Assembly (NCBI GenBank): GCA_025403435.1
Contig: CM046341.1
Coordinates: 17,379,319-17,443,318 of the forward strand
Reading direction: 5' to 3'
From: Artocarpus heterophyllus
Taxonomy: Eukaryota; Streptophyta; Magnoliopsida; Rosales; Moraceae
DNA: 64,000 nt
Shown here in pieces: positions 1 to 12,061 of this stretch. Numbering within the stretch: position 1 is the first letter of the stretch; each line of letters opens with the position of its first letter. The notes below the pieces were generated by a model. It worked only from the letters and a program-made list of their open reading frames with translations, had not been told where the DNA came from and did no database searches. The position numbers and the translations under genes were made by a program.

Positions 1-1303
1 AATAGAAAGCATAATAAATTTGATGGAGATTTTTGGTGCCTTTCTATACATTTTGTTAATTCTTGGAAAATCTTACTCACGTTGAAACCATCCTTTCTTT
101 TTAAACAATTGTTTCAACTTATTACACCATGCATATTCCAATGAGTGATGACCGCATATAAAGTTAATGTTTTTATGTCTTTTAACGTTGGAGATATTCA
201 TTTTGATGAATTCTAAGTACGACTTGTAATTGATGAAATAGATTTTGTTGTATTTAACACCACAAATATTATATGTTTTCAACCCCCACTTATAATAAAT
301 TTTGGCACTATAATTTTTTTTTTTTTATAATAACTCACACGCCCATTAAATACTAACACTGACACAAAAAAAAATTAGAAAAATGTGAGAGTTACTTTGT
401 TTGCCACTCTCTTACTTCTCTTTTTCTCACGTGTCATTTCACTTTTCTATAAAAATAAAACATAATTATATATCATTGTTTTATCCTTTTATTACAACTT
501 TTACTATTCTTTTCTTTATTACCTTGTGTAGTTCTTGGTAGTGTTTTTTCTTACTTTTTTTTTCAATCAAATTTTGCCACTAACCTTACAACAGAGTCTT
601 TTTTTTTTTTTTTTTTTCCTTTTTCCATGTCGTTTCTACGAAATCTTTTACTACAAGTTTGCAATTAAAGAGAAGGGGGTAAAAACTTATTATCAACTTC
701 GTTAAAGTATTAAAAAAAAAAAAGGTGTATGAGGAAAAAAAAGTGTAGAAACTAAACGAATTTTTAAAACTTATGACAATGATATTTTATATTCTTTTCT
801 AGAGGGGAAATATATATACCGACAAACGTTATATATACACCACCCATATATATAAGACGTTGAGGATTAAAAAAATTTGTAAAAAAAATGAAAAATGTTT
901 TCGGAAAAAAAGATGCTTGACAGTGTAAAGAAGAAACATTGAATTATTTTTTTAGGAAAAAAATGAATGAAAAGGAAAAAAAAAAAAAAGACATTAACAC
1001 AGTTACAATAAAAATGTTGGAGTTTTATATCATTACGGTTTTGTCGACTCAAAATTTTATATTCATTGACATATTTTAATATAAAAAGAGAAAAATGCTA
1101 ACAAGAATTGCACCATAAAAAGTTTGTAATATTTAACAGTGACAAAGTTGTAATAAAAGGAGAAAACAATGGCCTATAATTTTGTTTTATTTTCATAAGA
1201 AAATGAGATGATACATGACAACAAAAGCAAAGGAGTGGCAAAGAGACCCTAATATTTGTCAAAAGATTAGGCCAACAAAAGGGGACAGTTTTAAGGTGTA
1301 TGT
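1..1303. other. AT-rich intergenic DNA, no gene recognised
   Basis: This stretch is rich in long A and T runs, for example T tracts near 600-618 and A tracts near 710-722 and 978-990. The short open frames have the low-complexity composition expected by chance and match no family I recognise. I see no promoter, tRNA or clear repeat boundary until the solo LTR at 1309. Confidence 0.6.
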
Positions 1304-1308
1304 GTACC

Positions 1309-3419
1309 TGTAACGTCCTGAAATTTATTTAATGTTAACGCAATATAAATGATGAATTAGTGTACCATAATTAATATTTCAACACTAATTTGATTATTGG
1401 GTTGGATTTGAATTTTTGGTCGTTTTGTTAATTTGATGAATTCAAATGATTTCTTATTGTTTTAAAATAATGTTTTGAGTTTTAAAACACAACAATTTGT
1501 AAAATGTTAAAAATACTCCGTTTTACAAAACCGTGGGCGGCACATGGTTTTCGCACAGTAAAACTGCCCATCGATTTTCTCTATTTATTTCCTTTCTCTC
1601 CCTCTCTCTCTGCTCACTCACTCTCTCTCTCTCTTGGTCTCTCCCTCTCGGCTACTCTCTCTCTCTATCTCTCTCAAAAAATTTTGAAACCAAATTCGAA
1701 TCCAAGCTTCGGGTTAGCAAGGAGGAAGCTCGGGGACATGATTTGGCGACTGAGAACGCGGATTGAAGCTCCAATTCGATGTTAGTTTTGAAATTTCTAA
1801 ACTTTTTTCAAAATTTTCAATTTTGTGCATTTTTGAAATCTAGGTTTGTTTAAGCTTAGAAAACCTTGGATTTGAGTTAATTGAACTTAGAGCAACTAGA
1901 ATCTAAGCTTAGATTGAAAGAAAACGGATTGGATTTAAGATTTTTCATTTTCCCCCTATTTTCTCATTTTTAGATTTTTGAGGATTTCGAGTTTAAATCT
2001 TGTTTAAATGAGTCCAAATATGTTCTAGTATGTTTTTCTATCAACTATGATTGTTTTTCATGCCTGGGATTTGAGAAAAAACAGGTTGGAATCAAGATTT
2101 GAGTTTTAGGGATCGAGAAACTCGTGGCTGGGATTTCCAGGTTTTCCCAGTTCGGTAGGCCGAACTGTGTGTTCGGCAAGCCGGAATGGGGTTCGACCGG
2201 CCGGTGTTCTTCAGTCCGACAGGCCGAAGCTTGAGAGGTTCAGCCGACCGAACTTTGCTTCCGATAGGCCGAACTGTGCAGTTCGGCCGGCCGAAGCAGG
2301 GCGTCCTGCAGGTCGGTCGAGGCATGGAAAATTTTGTGATTTTTCACCTGTTTTTACTGTTTTGAACCCTGATTTAAATTCCAACCTTATAGAATGATTT
2401 TAATGATACAAATGGCACACTAGGACATCATGAAATGATTTAGTAACATAGAATGTCTCGAACTAGATATTGATCGACTTAGTTGGTATCTAGGATCGTT
2501 CGTGGTTCCGCGGAGCTAACTATAGCGGATCGAGATTACGGTGTGGGGCACCGGTACGAGTATTGAGGTAGGACTTCTACCATATTCTTTGGTAGCCTAG
2601 TTTTAAAAATGATTTGGCTTTGAAAAGGATTTCTATTAAAATGTTTTCAACGGTGGCTTGAAAATGAATTTATCGGTTATATTTCAATATACCGTGGAAT
2701 GAAATGAACTTCATAATGAATGTAAATAACAACACTCGGTAATTGAGTTTTGAATGATGTTTATAATGAACATATGGGCATGATGCCATATCAGAGATCA
2801 GGTCGTGTAGCGATCGACCTTGGGGGCAGGTCCCGAAACCTAGCTGGGCCACTACGGTGGTGATACTATGGTTTGCCTATGAAAAAGAAAATGATATTTC
2901 TGGTTATCCAAGTAAACTGTTCTGGGTAAGGACGGTCTTACTTAAATTTGTTTATTTATTTATTTATTCAAGGTTTCCTTTAAATAACTCCTGAATAATG
3001 ATCCGTTTCTTTAAGTTAAATTATTTTATAAAAACTTAGTCCTACTGGGCCTTTCGCTCACATTTTATTTGTTTTAAATTTCCCCCCTCTAGGTAGTTTT
3101 CCATTTAGGTTTGGAGATGACTCTTCGGACAGGACTCAAGAGCAATAGAGGATTAGTAAATTTATTTGTGTTATTTAAATCAAGGCATGTAAGATTTTAA
3201 CTTTATTTATACTTGGACTGTAATTGTATTTATGATATTGTCAGTACCATGTGTGTGCACAAGTTGTGGGTCTGTGGGACCCATAGTCGCTATGTTTATT
3301 AATTAAATTTTCATATTTTATATTTATCTCAAACTCTTAAACTTTGAATTTTAATTAAATTTTCTTTTAATTAACTTAAATAATCCACCACGTCATCTCC
3401 CGTACTCCGGGGCGTGACA
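1309..3419 (+). mobile_element. Solo LTR, probably Ty3/Gypsy type, with 5-bp TSD GTACC
   Basis: A 2111-bp block begins TGTAACGTCC and ends GGGGCGTGACA, so it has the TG...CA ends of an LTR. It is flanked by identical 5-bp copies GTACC at 1304-1308 and 3420-3424. No internal retrotransposon region or second LTR adjoins it, so it is read as a solo LTR left by LTR-LTR recombination. The TGTAACG start resembles chromovirus-type Gypsy LTRs, including the two seen later in this window. A pyrimidine-rich CT tract at 1596-1676 suggests the start of the R/U5 region and supports + orientation. The family assignment is inference; the boundaries and TSD are read directly. Confidence 0.88.
2151..2322. repeat. 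Cluster of GC-rich TTCGGC/GGCCGAA near-palindromic motifs
   Basis: At least seven variants of TTCGGYARGCCGAA or GGCCGAAC occur in about 170 bp of the solo LTR, in both orientations, for example at 2151-2165, 2171-2183 and 2281-2296. They stand out sharply from the AT-rich surroundings. The same motif recurs in other LTRs and leaders of this window. Each unit can form a short hairpin with a TTCGG/CCGAA stem. Confidence 0.75.
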
Positions 3420-3424
3420 GTACC

Positions 3425-4585
3425 ACTACATAAAATTATATATAAAATGTAATATCACTCATAGCTTAGCAGTTAAGAAATATTTTACACCAAAAAAAAT
3501 ACTTCCCTAAAGAGTTACAAAATGCAACTTACTACATTTGCCTTCATAAAAGAATATTAGTTTGTTTGGTGGGCGGGTTCAGAATGGTGTGATTAAAAAC
3601 TTTATGTTTTGAACTGTGAGTTCTAAACTGTATGGTTTAAATATTGATTTTAAACTAACATTTAGAACGTAAATATTTAAAACGAAAATAAAATATCATA
3701 TCAAATTTAAAACGAGAACTGGTCTTTGAAAAATTATGGTTTATGAAAGAAAAATAAGAATGAGAATACTTTTTATTGTAGAAAATGATTCAAACTGTAT
3801 AAACTTGAAGGAGACAAAGTTTGAATTTTGAAAATTTTGACCGTTCCGTGGTTTGAACTGGTCTTAATTATTACTCTTTCAAACATCAATTTGAACTGCT
3901 TTTATAGTTTAAACTGTATTAAATGGTTTTAAACTTATGTATCAAACAGCTTATACAGAATCTTATAACTCCAATCTACTAAGTTGATGAGTAATGGAGC
4001 GAAATAGTGATAGGACAAAATTATATACCCTCCTCCATTGGGCAATGATTTTTTTTTTCTTTGGGAAGTTTTTGTATATAATTTAATATTTTTCCAAGAG
4101 TTACATTCCCAACAAGAAAAAGCCTAAGGTTCTAACTTTTAGTTTAACATTTTAATACCAATAGTTGTCATTTTTTTCTTTGCAGTTATTTAAAATTATC
4201 ACGTCAAATTAATACCTTAAAATTATATATATTGACAAAAAATGGCAAATCACCTATCACACGAATTACGGTTAAAAAAAAGAAAAAAAAGTAAAAAAGA
4301 TGAATGTTAAGATAGTCTTGGTATTTTTCACCCTCACCTTATAATAAAAGTAAAAATTTTTAAAAAAAAAAAAATAGAAAAGAAGCCAAATAAGATCTAA
4401 TGTGGTCCAATATTACGCCTGCATACACAAACTAAGAAAATGGAGAATGCTCGCTAATAAGGAGCACTACCATAGGCTCCGTATAAATATATATTACAAG
4501 CATAAAATTAAGCAACCAGTCAATGTTAACAAATCTTCCGAATCAAGTCATTTCTTAAATTGAAAATTGATACAAATAAATAGAG
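3425..4585. other. Intergenic DNA, possible MITE debris
   Basis: AT-rich with no supported gene. The part at 3560-3960 begins TTTGTTTGGTGGGCGGG and contains many TTTAAACTG/CAGTTTAAA-like words and a closing ATCAAACAGC, which is reminiscent of a decayed inverted-repeat element. I could not define ends or a TSD. Confidence 0.35.
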
Positions 4586-4590
4586 GAAAC

Positions 4591-6469
4591 TGTTGGGTTT
4601 GGTGCCCTAAAAGCTGTGACATTGTACATATTGTTAATAAATAAATAAAATGACATTTATTATTATTTTGGTTGATTATATGTATTATGAATACATTTAT
4701 AAACATCAAGAAAATTCCATGATTATTTATGTGACTATAAATTTAGCATATAAGTGTTATTTACTTAGGGATAAAATTTATAGATAATAATCTAAATAGT
4801 CCGTAATAATTAATTAAAGTTTGGGATCTTTAATTAAAAATTACAAGTACGGTCCAATCTCATCTAAAATGAAATAGTCATTATCCAGATTATTAATGTA
4901 GAGACACTGGGTTGGAGGTACTTTATATAATGAGATTATATAGGACTGGACCAGATAAATTATGAATCTCTAATAATCATCCGTTACAAATAGAGTATTC
5001 AAATTTATCACTATGATGATCATATATTTGACAGTCTTAATCCTGAGTATTTATTAGACTCCTATTTATTACATTATGTTTTTTGACTTGCATGGTAAGA
5101 TTTGTCTAAGCACAGATTATAACTTAGCATCTTAGAAACATAAAGTAATAAATGGCTGGGAATAATATTATACAGATATGGAATCCATTCCTTCCCTATG
5201 GAAGTTAGAAAAATAGTTCTCTTGAGTGATAATTCAAGGTTTGAACAGTAGAGCGCTCGTTCATAATAAGATTATGAATTAATTATTCATTAGAGAATTA
5301 TTGGAACTCAAGGATAAAGATGTAATAAGAGAGGTGAACGAAAATTGAACCTAGCTCTTATTATGAACTATTTATGGAGGACTGACTTATATGTAATGAT
5401 TATATCAATGGACTACTCGCTAATTTTCTTTGAGTAATTTCACTGTAATCTCAAGAGTTTAGTTTCAGGTTTTTAGTGGAGTAACACTGAAACTAATAAA
5501 TTTGGCACATTAATTAAAGAGTTTGATTAAATGTCAAATTTATTGGAGCTTGGGTTATAGGTCCATAGGTCCCCAATACCACCTCTGTAACATTATATTG
5601 AATTTTGCATAGAATGAATCATACATGTTTAATTCAGAATTTTTGAATTCTGAATTAATTTTTCACACTTGAATTATTAACGTGACACATAAAAATGTTC
5701 TCTGTGACACGTAATGTAATGTGATAAATGTTATCACATTTAACTGAGCATTAGTTAATTAATTGATTATTGTTAAAATCTATTCTTAAATAAATGTGAT
5801 TTATTTTTGAATTGAGATTTATATATATATATGGTTTTGAACCAAATCTTTTTATATATATATATAAGATTTTATAATATATTAATATATATATATTAAT
5901 ATAATATTATAAAAAAAAAGGGAAACGTAACATGATGTTACGATTCACGTTTAACATATACATATATATATATGTGTGTGTGTGTGTGAGAAAAAATGAA
6001 TCACAAAGTGATTCGGGAAAGAGAAAAAAAAAAGGAAAAAGGAAAGGAAAAGAAAGGGGAAAGTAAAATTACTAATGACTCAGTTATAAAAAGGGAGAGA
6101 TAACAGTTATCTCAGTAATTTTTATTCACATAATTTTTAGAGAGAAAAACTTAGAGTTCTTCTCTAAAGAAAAAGGTCTGCTATCTCATGTGTTGAGTAC
6201 ATAGCAGATTCAGAAAAGTGTGAGGAAAATTCATTCTTGCAGTTTGACGCCCACTCGTCTTTCCATTGGTGTGGAGGCCTGGTTTAGAAGATCATGGTGT
6301 CAAAGAGGAAAGCTAGGATACCCTGATAGTCTTCAAAAGGTTAGTAAAAATTCATAAAGCTTTCTGTAATTAAAATTATATATCTATTCCCGATGAACAA
6401 AGTTTTCAGAAAATTTTTGTTTGTCAACGATCCGTTCCTTCCGCTGCGTTTCATGTTTTAATTCCAACA
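4591..6469 (+). repeat. 5' LTR of Copia-1
   Basis: Begins TGTTGGGTTTGG and ends AATTCCAACA, 1879 bp. Both ends match the 3' LTR at 12062-13953. A very AT-rich stretch (5818-5965) and an A/G-rich stretch (6000-6065) lie upstream of the likely LTR promoter. Confidence 0.95.
6085..6092 (+). promoter_or_regulatory. Probable TATA box of the Copia-1 LTR promoter
   Basis: TATAAAAA lies in a less AT-only context (CAGTTATAAAAAGGGAGAG) about 380 bp before the LTR end. The same context is conserved in the 3' LTR near 13568 and, reversed, in the solo LTR near 26676. The role is inferred from position and conservation. Confidence 0.5.
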
Positions 6470-6471
6470 AA

Positions 6472-6483
6472 TGGTATCAGAGC
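6472..6483 (+). other. Primer-binding site, tRNA-iMet type
   Basis: TGGTATCAGAGC follows the LTR end by two bases. It is the usual plant LTR-retrotransposon site complementary to the 3' end of initiator methionine tRNA, where minus-strand DNA synthesis begins. Confidence 0.9.
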
Positions 6484-8058
6484 GGGTTAATAGCATATAT
6501 AATTTTAATTAAACATGATTTTATTTTGATGATATCATGTTTTTGATGCATGTTTGTGGGCACTTTGCATCTTTGTTAATTTTTATTCATATGATGAATG
6601 GTTGTTTAATGAAAGGATTTTTGGTCGTTAATTATATGGTCCTTTTGGATTAATAATTTTATTTTCAGTTTGATTAGATCAATCTGTGTTAACCCATAAA
6701 GGGGTATAGGCTTTTTGTAATTTATTATTATTATTTTTTCTTCTCTCCTCTCTTTCACTTGCTACACGTGGAGCGATGAAGAAAAAGATGTCCATTGGAT
6801 TTTTTGGCCCAGTTGAGAACTGTGGGCCTATCAGATTTCAAAGGTAATCCAGCAAATTGTTGCACAATAAACCACTTGATGAAGACTGCAAAATTGGAGC
6901 AGGAAATTATGTATAAATTACAAGAAGACCCCTGTAATTTTATTTTTTATTTTTTATTTTTTTTTTCGGGTTGTAATTTTAATTATCCAAAAGGACCCAG
7001 TCAAAAATTCATTGTTTATTTTCATTTTTATTTTCATGTGATGATTGTGATAACATGTTCATGCATGATAACATGTCATCTAGGAAAGTGCCCACTTATA
7101 GTTATTGTAACATGACATGCATACGCTTAACATATTATTTTTATAAAGGAGTTTATAAAATGATTTAATATGTGTTAGCATTAATTTAATGAGATTAAAT
7201 TAATTGGGTTGGTTTTATAGAATCTTAATTTATTAATCAACCAAATAATGTGAATTTAGTTTTAACAGTTAAGACTTGGTAAAATTCACATTAATTTTAA
7301 GTTATCTAATTTTAAATTGTTTAATTTTTGGTAACTTAGACAATTCATAATAAATTTAGATTTTTTAGAAAATCTGGTAATTTATTTAAGTGTAAATAGA
7401 ATGAGATTCTATTAACACATAATATAATCTAGTAATTAAAAATTGTTTTTATCTACTAGAATTATGAAACATATGATGTTTTATAAGATAAAACACATCT
7501 TCTAAAATAATGAGTAGGAGAAGGTAATATGACAATATAACCTGCGGTCTCCACTATTAGTACAACACCGTGAGATTTAGGTGGCGCCTCGCGACGCTTT
7601 GATTTCGTCCTCTCTACGGAGGGTGTCCATTTAAATCAATATCAAGGTTGGCTTCCTTGAGATAGGATTTTATAATGTATTTCAAAATTGACCTACCCTA
7701 CGGCGGCAATTTTGAGTTAAGTTGTTAAAATCCAAAATAGTGGGTTACACTCATAAATACATAATTAAATTGTTAATTATATCTTGACCAAAATAAACGG
7801 TTATTAATAAATATAGAAAATATGAGATGTTTTGAATATATTTATTAATTGAGAATGTCTCAATTCAATTCATAAATAATTTGACCTACCCTACGGCGGC
7901 ACTTTATTTATTAAAATTGAATAATCGTGGAATTAGTAAAATATTTTTTGTGTTTTTCATATGCATCATGCATCACGTTTACTATTCCAAAACATATATT
8001 TATGATGTTTATGCAACCATTTTAATTTATGCTATTTGATTTATTTATTACAGCAACA
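6484..8058 (+). other. Long untranslated leader of Copia-1
   Basis: About 1.6 kb without a supported coding frame separates the primer-binding site from gag. A 19-bp word GACCTACCCTACGGCGGCA occurs twice, near 7690-7708 and 7883-7901, in direct orientation. Leaders of this kind carry packaging and dimerisation signals in retroelements; any such role here is inference. Confidence 0.6.
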
Positions 8059-8847
8059 ATGTCTAATCCAATCATCGCCATTCTCTCAACTGAAAAATTA
8101 ACCAGAGATAATTTTGTCAAGTGGAAGAGTAACATGAACATTGTACTAATTTGCGAAAGTTATAAGTTTGTCCTGACGGAGGAATGTCCTCTAGAGCCTG
8201 CTGCCAATGCTCCTCGTAATGTACGGGAAGCATATAATCGTTGGATCGAGGCGAATAATAAGGCCCGTTGTTTTCTTTTGGTTGGGATGTCTGACGTGCT
8301 TAGGATGAAGCACGAAAGCATGGAGACTGCTTATGAGATAATGCAGTCTCTGCAAGACATGTTTGGTAAACCTTCTGAAAAGGCATGCCACGAAGCCGTT
8401 AAGGCAGTAATGAATGTAAAAATGAAGGCAGGGATTTCGGTCAGAGAACATGTTCTCAACATGGTTAACTATCTCCATGAGGCCGAGGTCAACGGGGCTA
8501 TGATAGATGAAGCCACACAGGTGGGGATGATTTTAGAAACCCTCTCCCCTGCGTTCCTTCAGTTCAAAAGCAACTATTTCATGAACAAGCTGAAATATAA
8601 CATAATTGAGTTGCTTAATGAGCTTCAAACCTTCGAGTCTATTTCCAAAGAAAAGACTAAAGAAGCTGAGGCAAATGTTGCAGAAGCTCAACCCTCCTCT
8701 TCTGCCCAAAAGAATAAGAAGAGGAAGGGGACTGAAGGAAGTGGTAAGTCTAAGAATGGAGGGCAACCTAAGAAGAACAAAAGTAACAACAACAAAAAGA
8801 GCTCCAACCAAAAGAAGCCTAAAGGAAATGTTTCCACTGCGGCGTAG
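8059..8847 (+). pseudogene. Copia-1 gag, 5' part of a frameshifted gag-pol
   Basis: The likely start is the ATG of MSNPIIAILSTEKLT; an in-frame ATG 30 bases upstream is less typical. The product is a Copia capsid protein of the UBN2/DUF4219 type, which packages element RNA in virus-like particles. It has the expected TRDNFVKWK entry segment and ends in a lysine/asparagine-rich basic region (about residues 205-260). The frame ends at 8845-8847 because one base is lost near 8826-8829. The CCHC zinc knuckle (C-x2-C-x4-H-x4-C, coded from 8829) sits in the next frame. In an intact relative gag and pol would be one continuous frame. Whether ribosomal shifting could bridge the break is unknown; a simple deletion is the likelier explanation. 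Confidence 0.85.
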
Positions 8848-11800
8848 TTGGGCACTGGAAGAGAAACTGCAAGAAGTATTTTCAGGAGCTCAAAGAAAAG
8901 AAGAACAACGGTAAATCAGATTTACTCGTTTTAGAAGCTTGTTTAGTTGAAGATGATACTTCACCTTGGATAATTGATTCAGGGGCAACTAACCATGTTT
9001 GTTCTTCTTTGCAGATGCTTAGTTCTTCAAGGGAGCTTGCCGACGGGGAACAAACGATGAGAGTGGGAACGGGAGAGGTTGTTTCGGCAAGAGTAGTGGG
9101 AGTTGTTAAACTTTATTTTAGAAATAAGTTTTTAATTTTAGACAATGTTTATTACATTCCTTGTTTTCGTAGAAATTTGATTTCTGTTTCTAGGTTGTTT
9201 GAACAAATGTTTAATGTTTTTTTCAATAATAATTATGTTAATATTTCTAGAAATGGTTTGAATATTTGTTCTGCGCATCTGGAAAATGGGCTTTACACCT
9301 TAAGGCCCAACGAAAAAGCACTGCTCAATACCGAAATGTTCAAAGTTGAACAACCTAAACCCAAGAAGCAAAAGATTTCTTCTGATAATGAAACATACCT
9401 ATGGCACCTTAGATTAGGTCACGTCAACCTTGACAGAATTAACAGACTAGTAAAGGAAGGTCCTTTAAAAGAGGTAAAAGTTAGTTTTCTACTAGTTTGT
9501 GAATCTTGTCTTGAAGGTAAAATGACTAAGAGGCCTTTCTCTGCAAAAGGCGAAAGGGCCAAGGAACCACTTGAGCTAATACATTCAGACGTCTGTGGTC
9601 CAATGAATGTACAAGCCCGTGGTGGTTACGAATATTTCGTCACATATATTGACGATTATTCAAGGTATGGTTATATATACCTAATGTAAAAGAAATCTGA
9701 AACTTTTGGAAAGTTCAAAGAATTCCAAGCGGAAGCTGTAAAGCAATTAGGAAAGACGGTAAAGAGTCTTCGATCTGATCGAGGAGGAGAATACCTTGAT
9801 ACTGAATTCAAGGACTATATGATAGAACATGGTATTCTATCACAACTCACCGCACTTGAAACACCACAACAAAATGGTGTTGTAGAGAGAAGAAATAGAA
9901 CGTTGCTTGATATGGTGAGATCCATGCTCAGCTACTCATCATTACCTACTTAATTTTGGGGATATGCACTACAAACTGCAGTATATCTTCTAAACATAGT
10001 TCCATCTAAGTCTATTTCAAAAACACCTTTAGAGTTATGGAATGGTCGCAAACCTAGTATGCGACATATCCGTATATGGGGGTGTCCAGCACATGTGTTG
10101 AAAGGTAAGACTGGGAAGTTGGAACCACGTTCTGAAGCATGCTTTTTTGTGGGATACCCAAAGGGAATGAGGGGAGGTTTGTTTTATAGTCCACAGGATA
10201 AGAAAGTATTTGTATCGACAAATGCCACTTTTCTCGAGAATGATTATATGACAAACTATAAACCTCGTAGCAAAATTGTACTTGAAGAGTTACTTTCTGA
10301 TCAGATCAGACCGCAACCGACAACTGTTGTCGAAGGACAAAATGAGGAGGCCACATCTTCCTATCAGAATGTCATACCACCTCGACGTAGTGGGAGGGTT
10401 GTGAGACCACCTGCTTGCTACAGGGAACTTGGAGAAGCAAATGTTGCTATCTCTGATAATGGTGAAGATGATCCATTGACATATCGTGATGCAATGGAAG
10501 TTTCTGAGAAGGAAAAATGGCTGGAGGCTATGAACCTTGAAATGGAGTCCATGTACTCCAATTCAGTCTGGGATCTTGTAGACCTACCTAAAGGGATAAA
10601 ACCCATAGGGTGCAAATGGATTTACAAGAAGACAAGAGGAGTGGATGGGAAAGTTGAGACTTTCAAAGCTAGGCTTGTGGCAAAGGGTTATACCCAAAAG
10701 GAGGGAGTTGACTATGAAGAAACTTTCTCGCCTGTAGCTATGCTTAAATCCATTCGGATTCTTTTATCCATTGCTGCTTGTCTTGATTATGAGATATGGC
10801 AAATGGATGTCAAGACTGCCTTTTTGAATGGCTATCTTGAGGAAAGCATCTATATGGTGCAACCAGAAGGGTTTGTAGTTAAAGGTCAAGAGCAAAAGGT
10901 TTGCAAGTTGCAGAGGTCCATCTATGGACTCAAGCAAGCTTCAAGATCTTGGAACTTGAGATTTGATGAAGCGATCAAATCTTATGGTTTCGATCAAAAT
11001 ATTGATGAACCTTGTGTTTACAAGTACATCAAAGATAAGAAGGTGGTCTTCTTGGTTCTTTATGTAGATGATATCCTACTCATTGGGAATGATGTAGGCG
11101 TATTATCTGATGTAAAGAAATGGCTCGCCAGCAATTTCCAAATGAAAGATTTAGGAGAAGCAAGTTATGTTCTTGGAATCCAACTCATAAGAGATCGCAA
11201 GAACAAACTGTTGGCGCTGTCTCAGGCATCGTATATCGATAAGGTGCTTATCAGATTTTTGATGCAAAACTCCAAGAAAGGTAATTTGCCTACACGTCAT
11301 GGAGTTTATCTTTCAAAAGAGCAGTGTCCTAAGACACCTCAAGAGGAAGAAAATATGAGACGGGTACCCTATACATCTGTAGTAGGAAGTCTAATGTATG
11401 CCATGTTGTGTACAAGACCTGACATTTGCTATGCGGTGGGTATAGTCAGTCGGTATCAATCCAACCCAGGATTAGATCATTGGGTAGCGGTTAAACATAT
11501 TCTCAAGTATCTTAGGAGAACGAGAAACTATATGCTAGTTTATTCTGGTGAGAATTTGATTCCCATTGAATACACTGATTCTGATTTTCAATCAGACAAA
11601 GACACACGTAAATCTACGTCTGGATCAATGTTTACTTTTGGTGGTGGAGCCATAGTTTGGAGAAGCATCAAACAATCTTGTATTGCTGATTTAACTATGG
11701 AAGCAGAATATGTGGCTGCTTGTGAAGCAGCTAAAGAAGCTGTTTAGCTCCGTAAGTTCTTAAATGATTTGGAAGTAGTTCCAGACATGGATAAACCACT

Positions 11801-12047
11801 CACACTGTATTGTGACAACAGTGGTGCAGTGGCAAATTCAAGAGAACCTAGAAGCCACAAAAGAGGAAAGCATATAGAAAGAAAATATCATTTGATTAGA
11901 GAGCTAGTGTATCGAGACGATGTGGAAGTTGTGAAGATAGCGTCGGAAAACAACCTTGCCGACCCTTTCACCAAGACGTTAACTGCAAAGAGCTTTAAGG
12001 GACACTTGGAAGGCTTAGGTCTTAGAGACATGTCTCACCTGCTTTAG
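8829..12047 (+). pseudogene. Copia-1 pol: protease, integrase, reverse transcriptase, RNase H, with three stops
   Basis: One frame runs from the zinc knuckle to the stop at 12045-12047. In order it shows the aspartic protease motif WIIDSGATNH (about 8968-8997), the integrase HHCC zinc finger (WHLRLGH...CESCLEGK, about 9400-9520), and the integrase core with DDYSRYGY and SDRGGEY. Reverse transcriptase follows with YVDDILLIG (about 11061-11087), then RNase H with TMEAEY (about 11695-11712) and the typical LADPFTK tail. Three in-frame stops break it: TAA at 9687-9689 and TAA at 9951-9953, both in integrase, and TAG at 11745-11747 in RNase H, where relatives have tryptophan. Everything else reads cleanly, so decay is slight. 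The product would be self-cleaved into the enzymes that copy and insert the element. Confidence 0.92.
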
Positions 12048-12061
12048 GGCAAGTGGGAGAT
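12048..12061 (+). other. Polypurine tract of Copia-1
   Basis: GGGCAAGTGGGAGAT immediately precedes the 3' LTR. It is the expected plus-strand primer and resembles the tracts before the 3' LTRs of Copia-2 and Copia-3. Confidence 0.8.

Noticed and set aside
2092..2397. Overlapping open frames rich in Arg, Pro and Gly in the first solo LTR
   Set aside because: They arise from the GC-rich motif cluster on both strands and lack any family signature.
8820..8850. Programmed ribosomal frameshift between gag and pol of Copia-1
   Set aside because: Plant Copia elements usually use one continuous gag-pol frame, and the break falls just before the zinc knuckle in gag. A simple one-base deletion explains it better.
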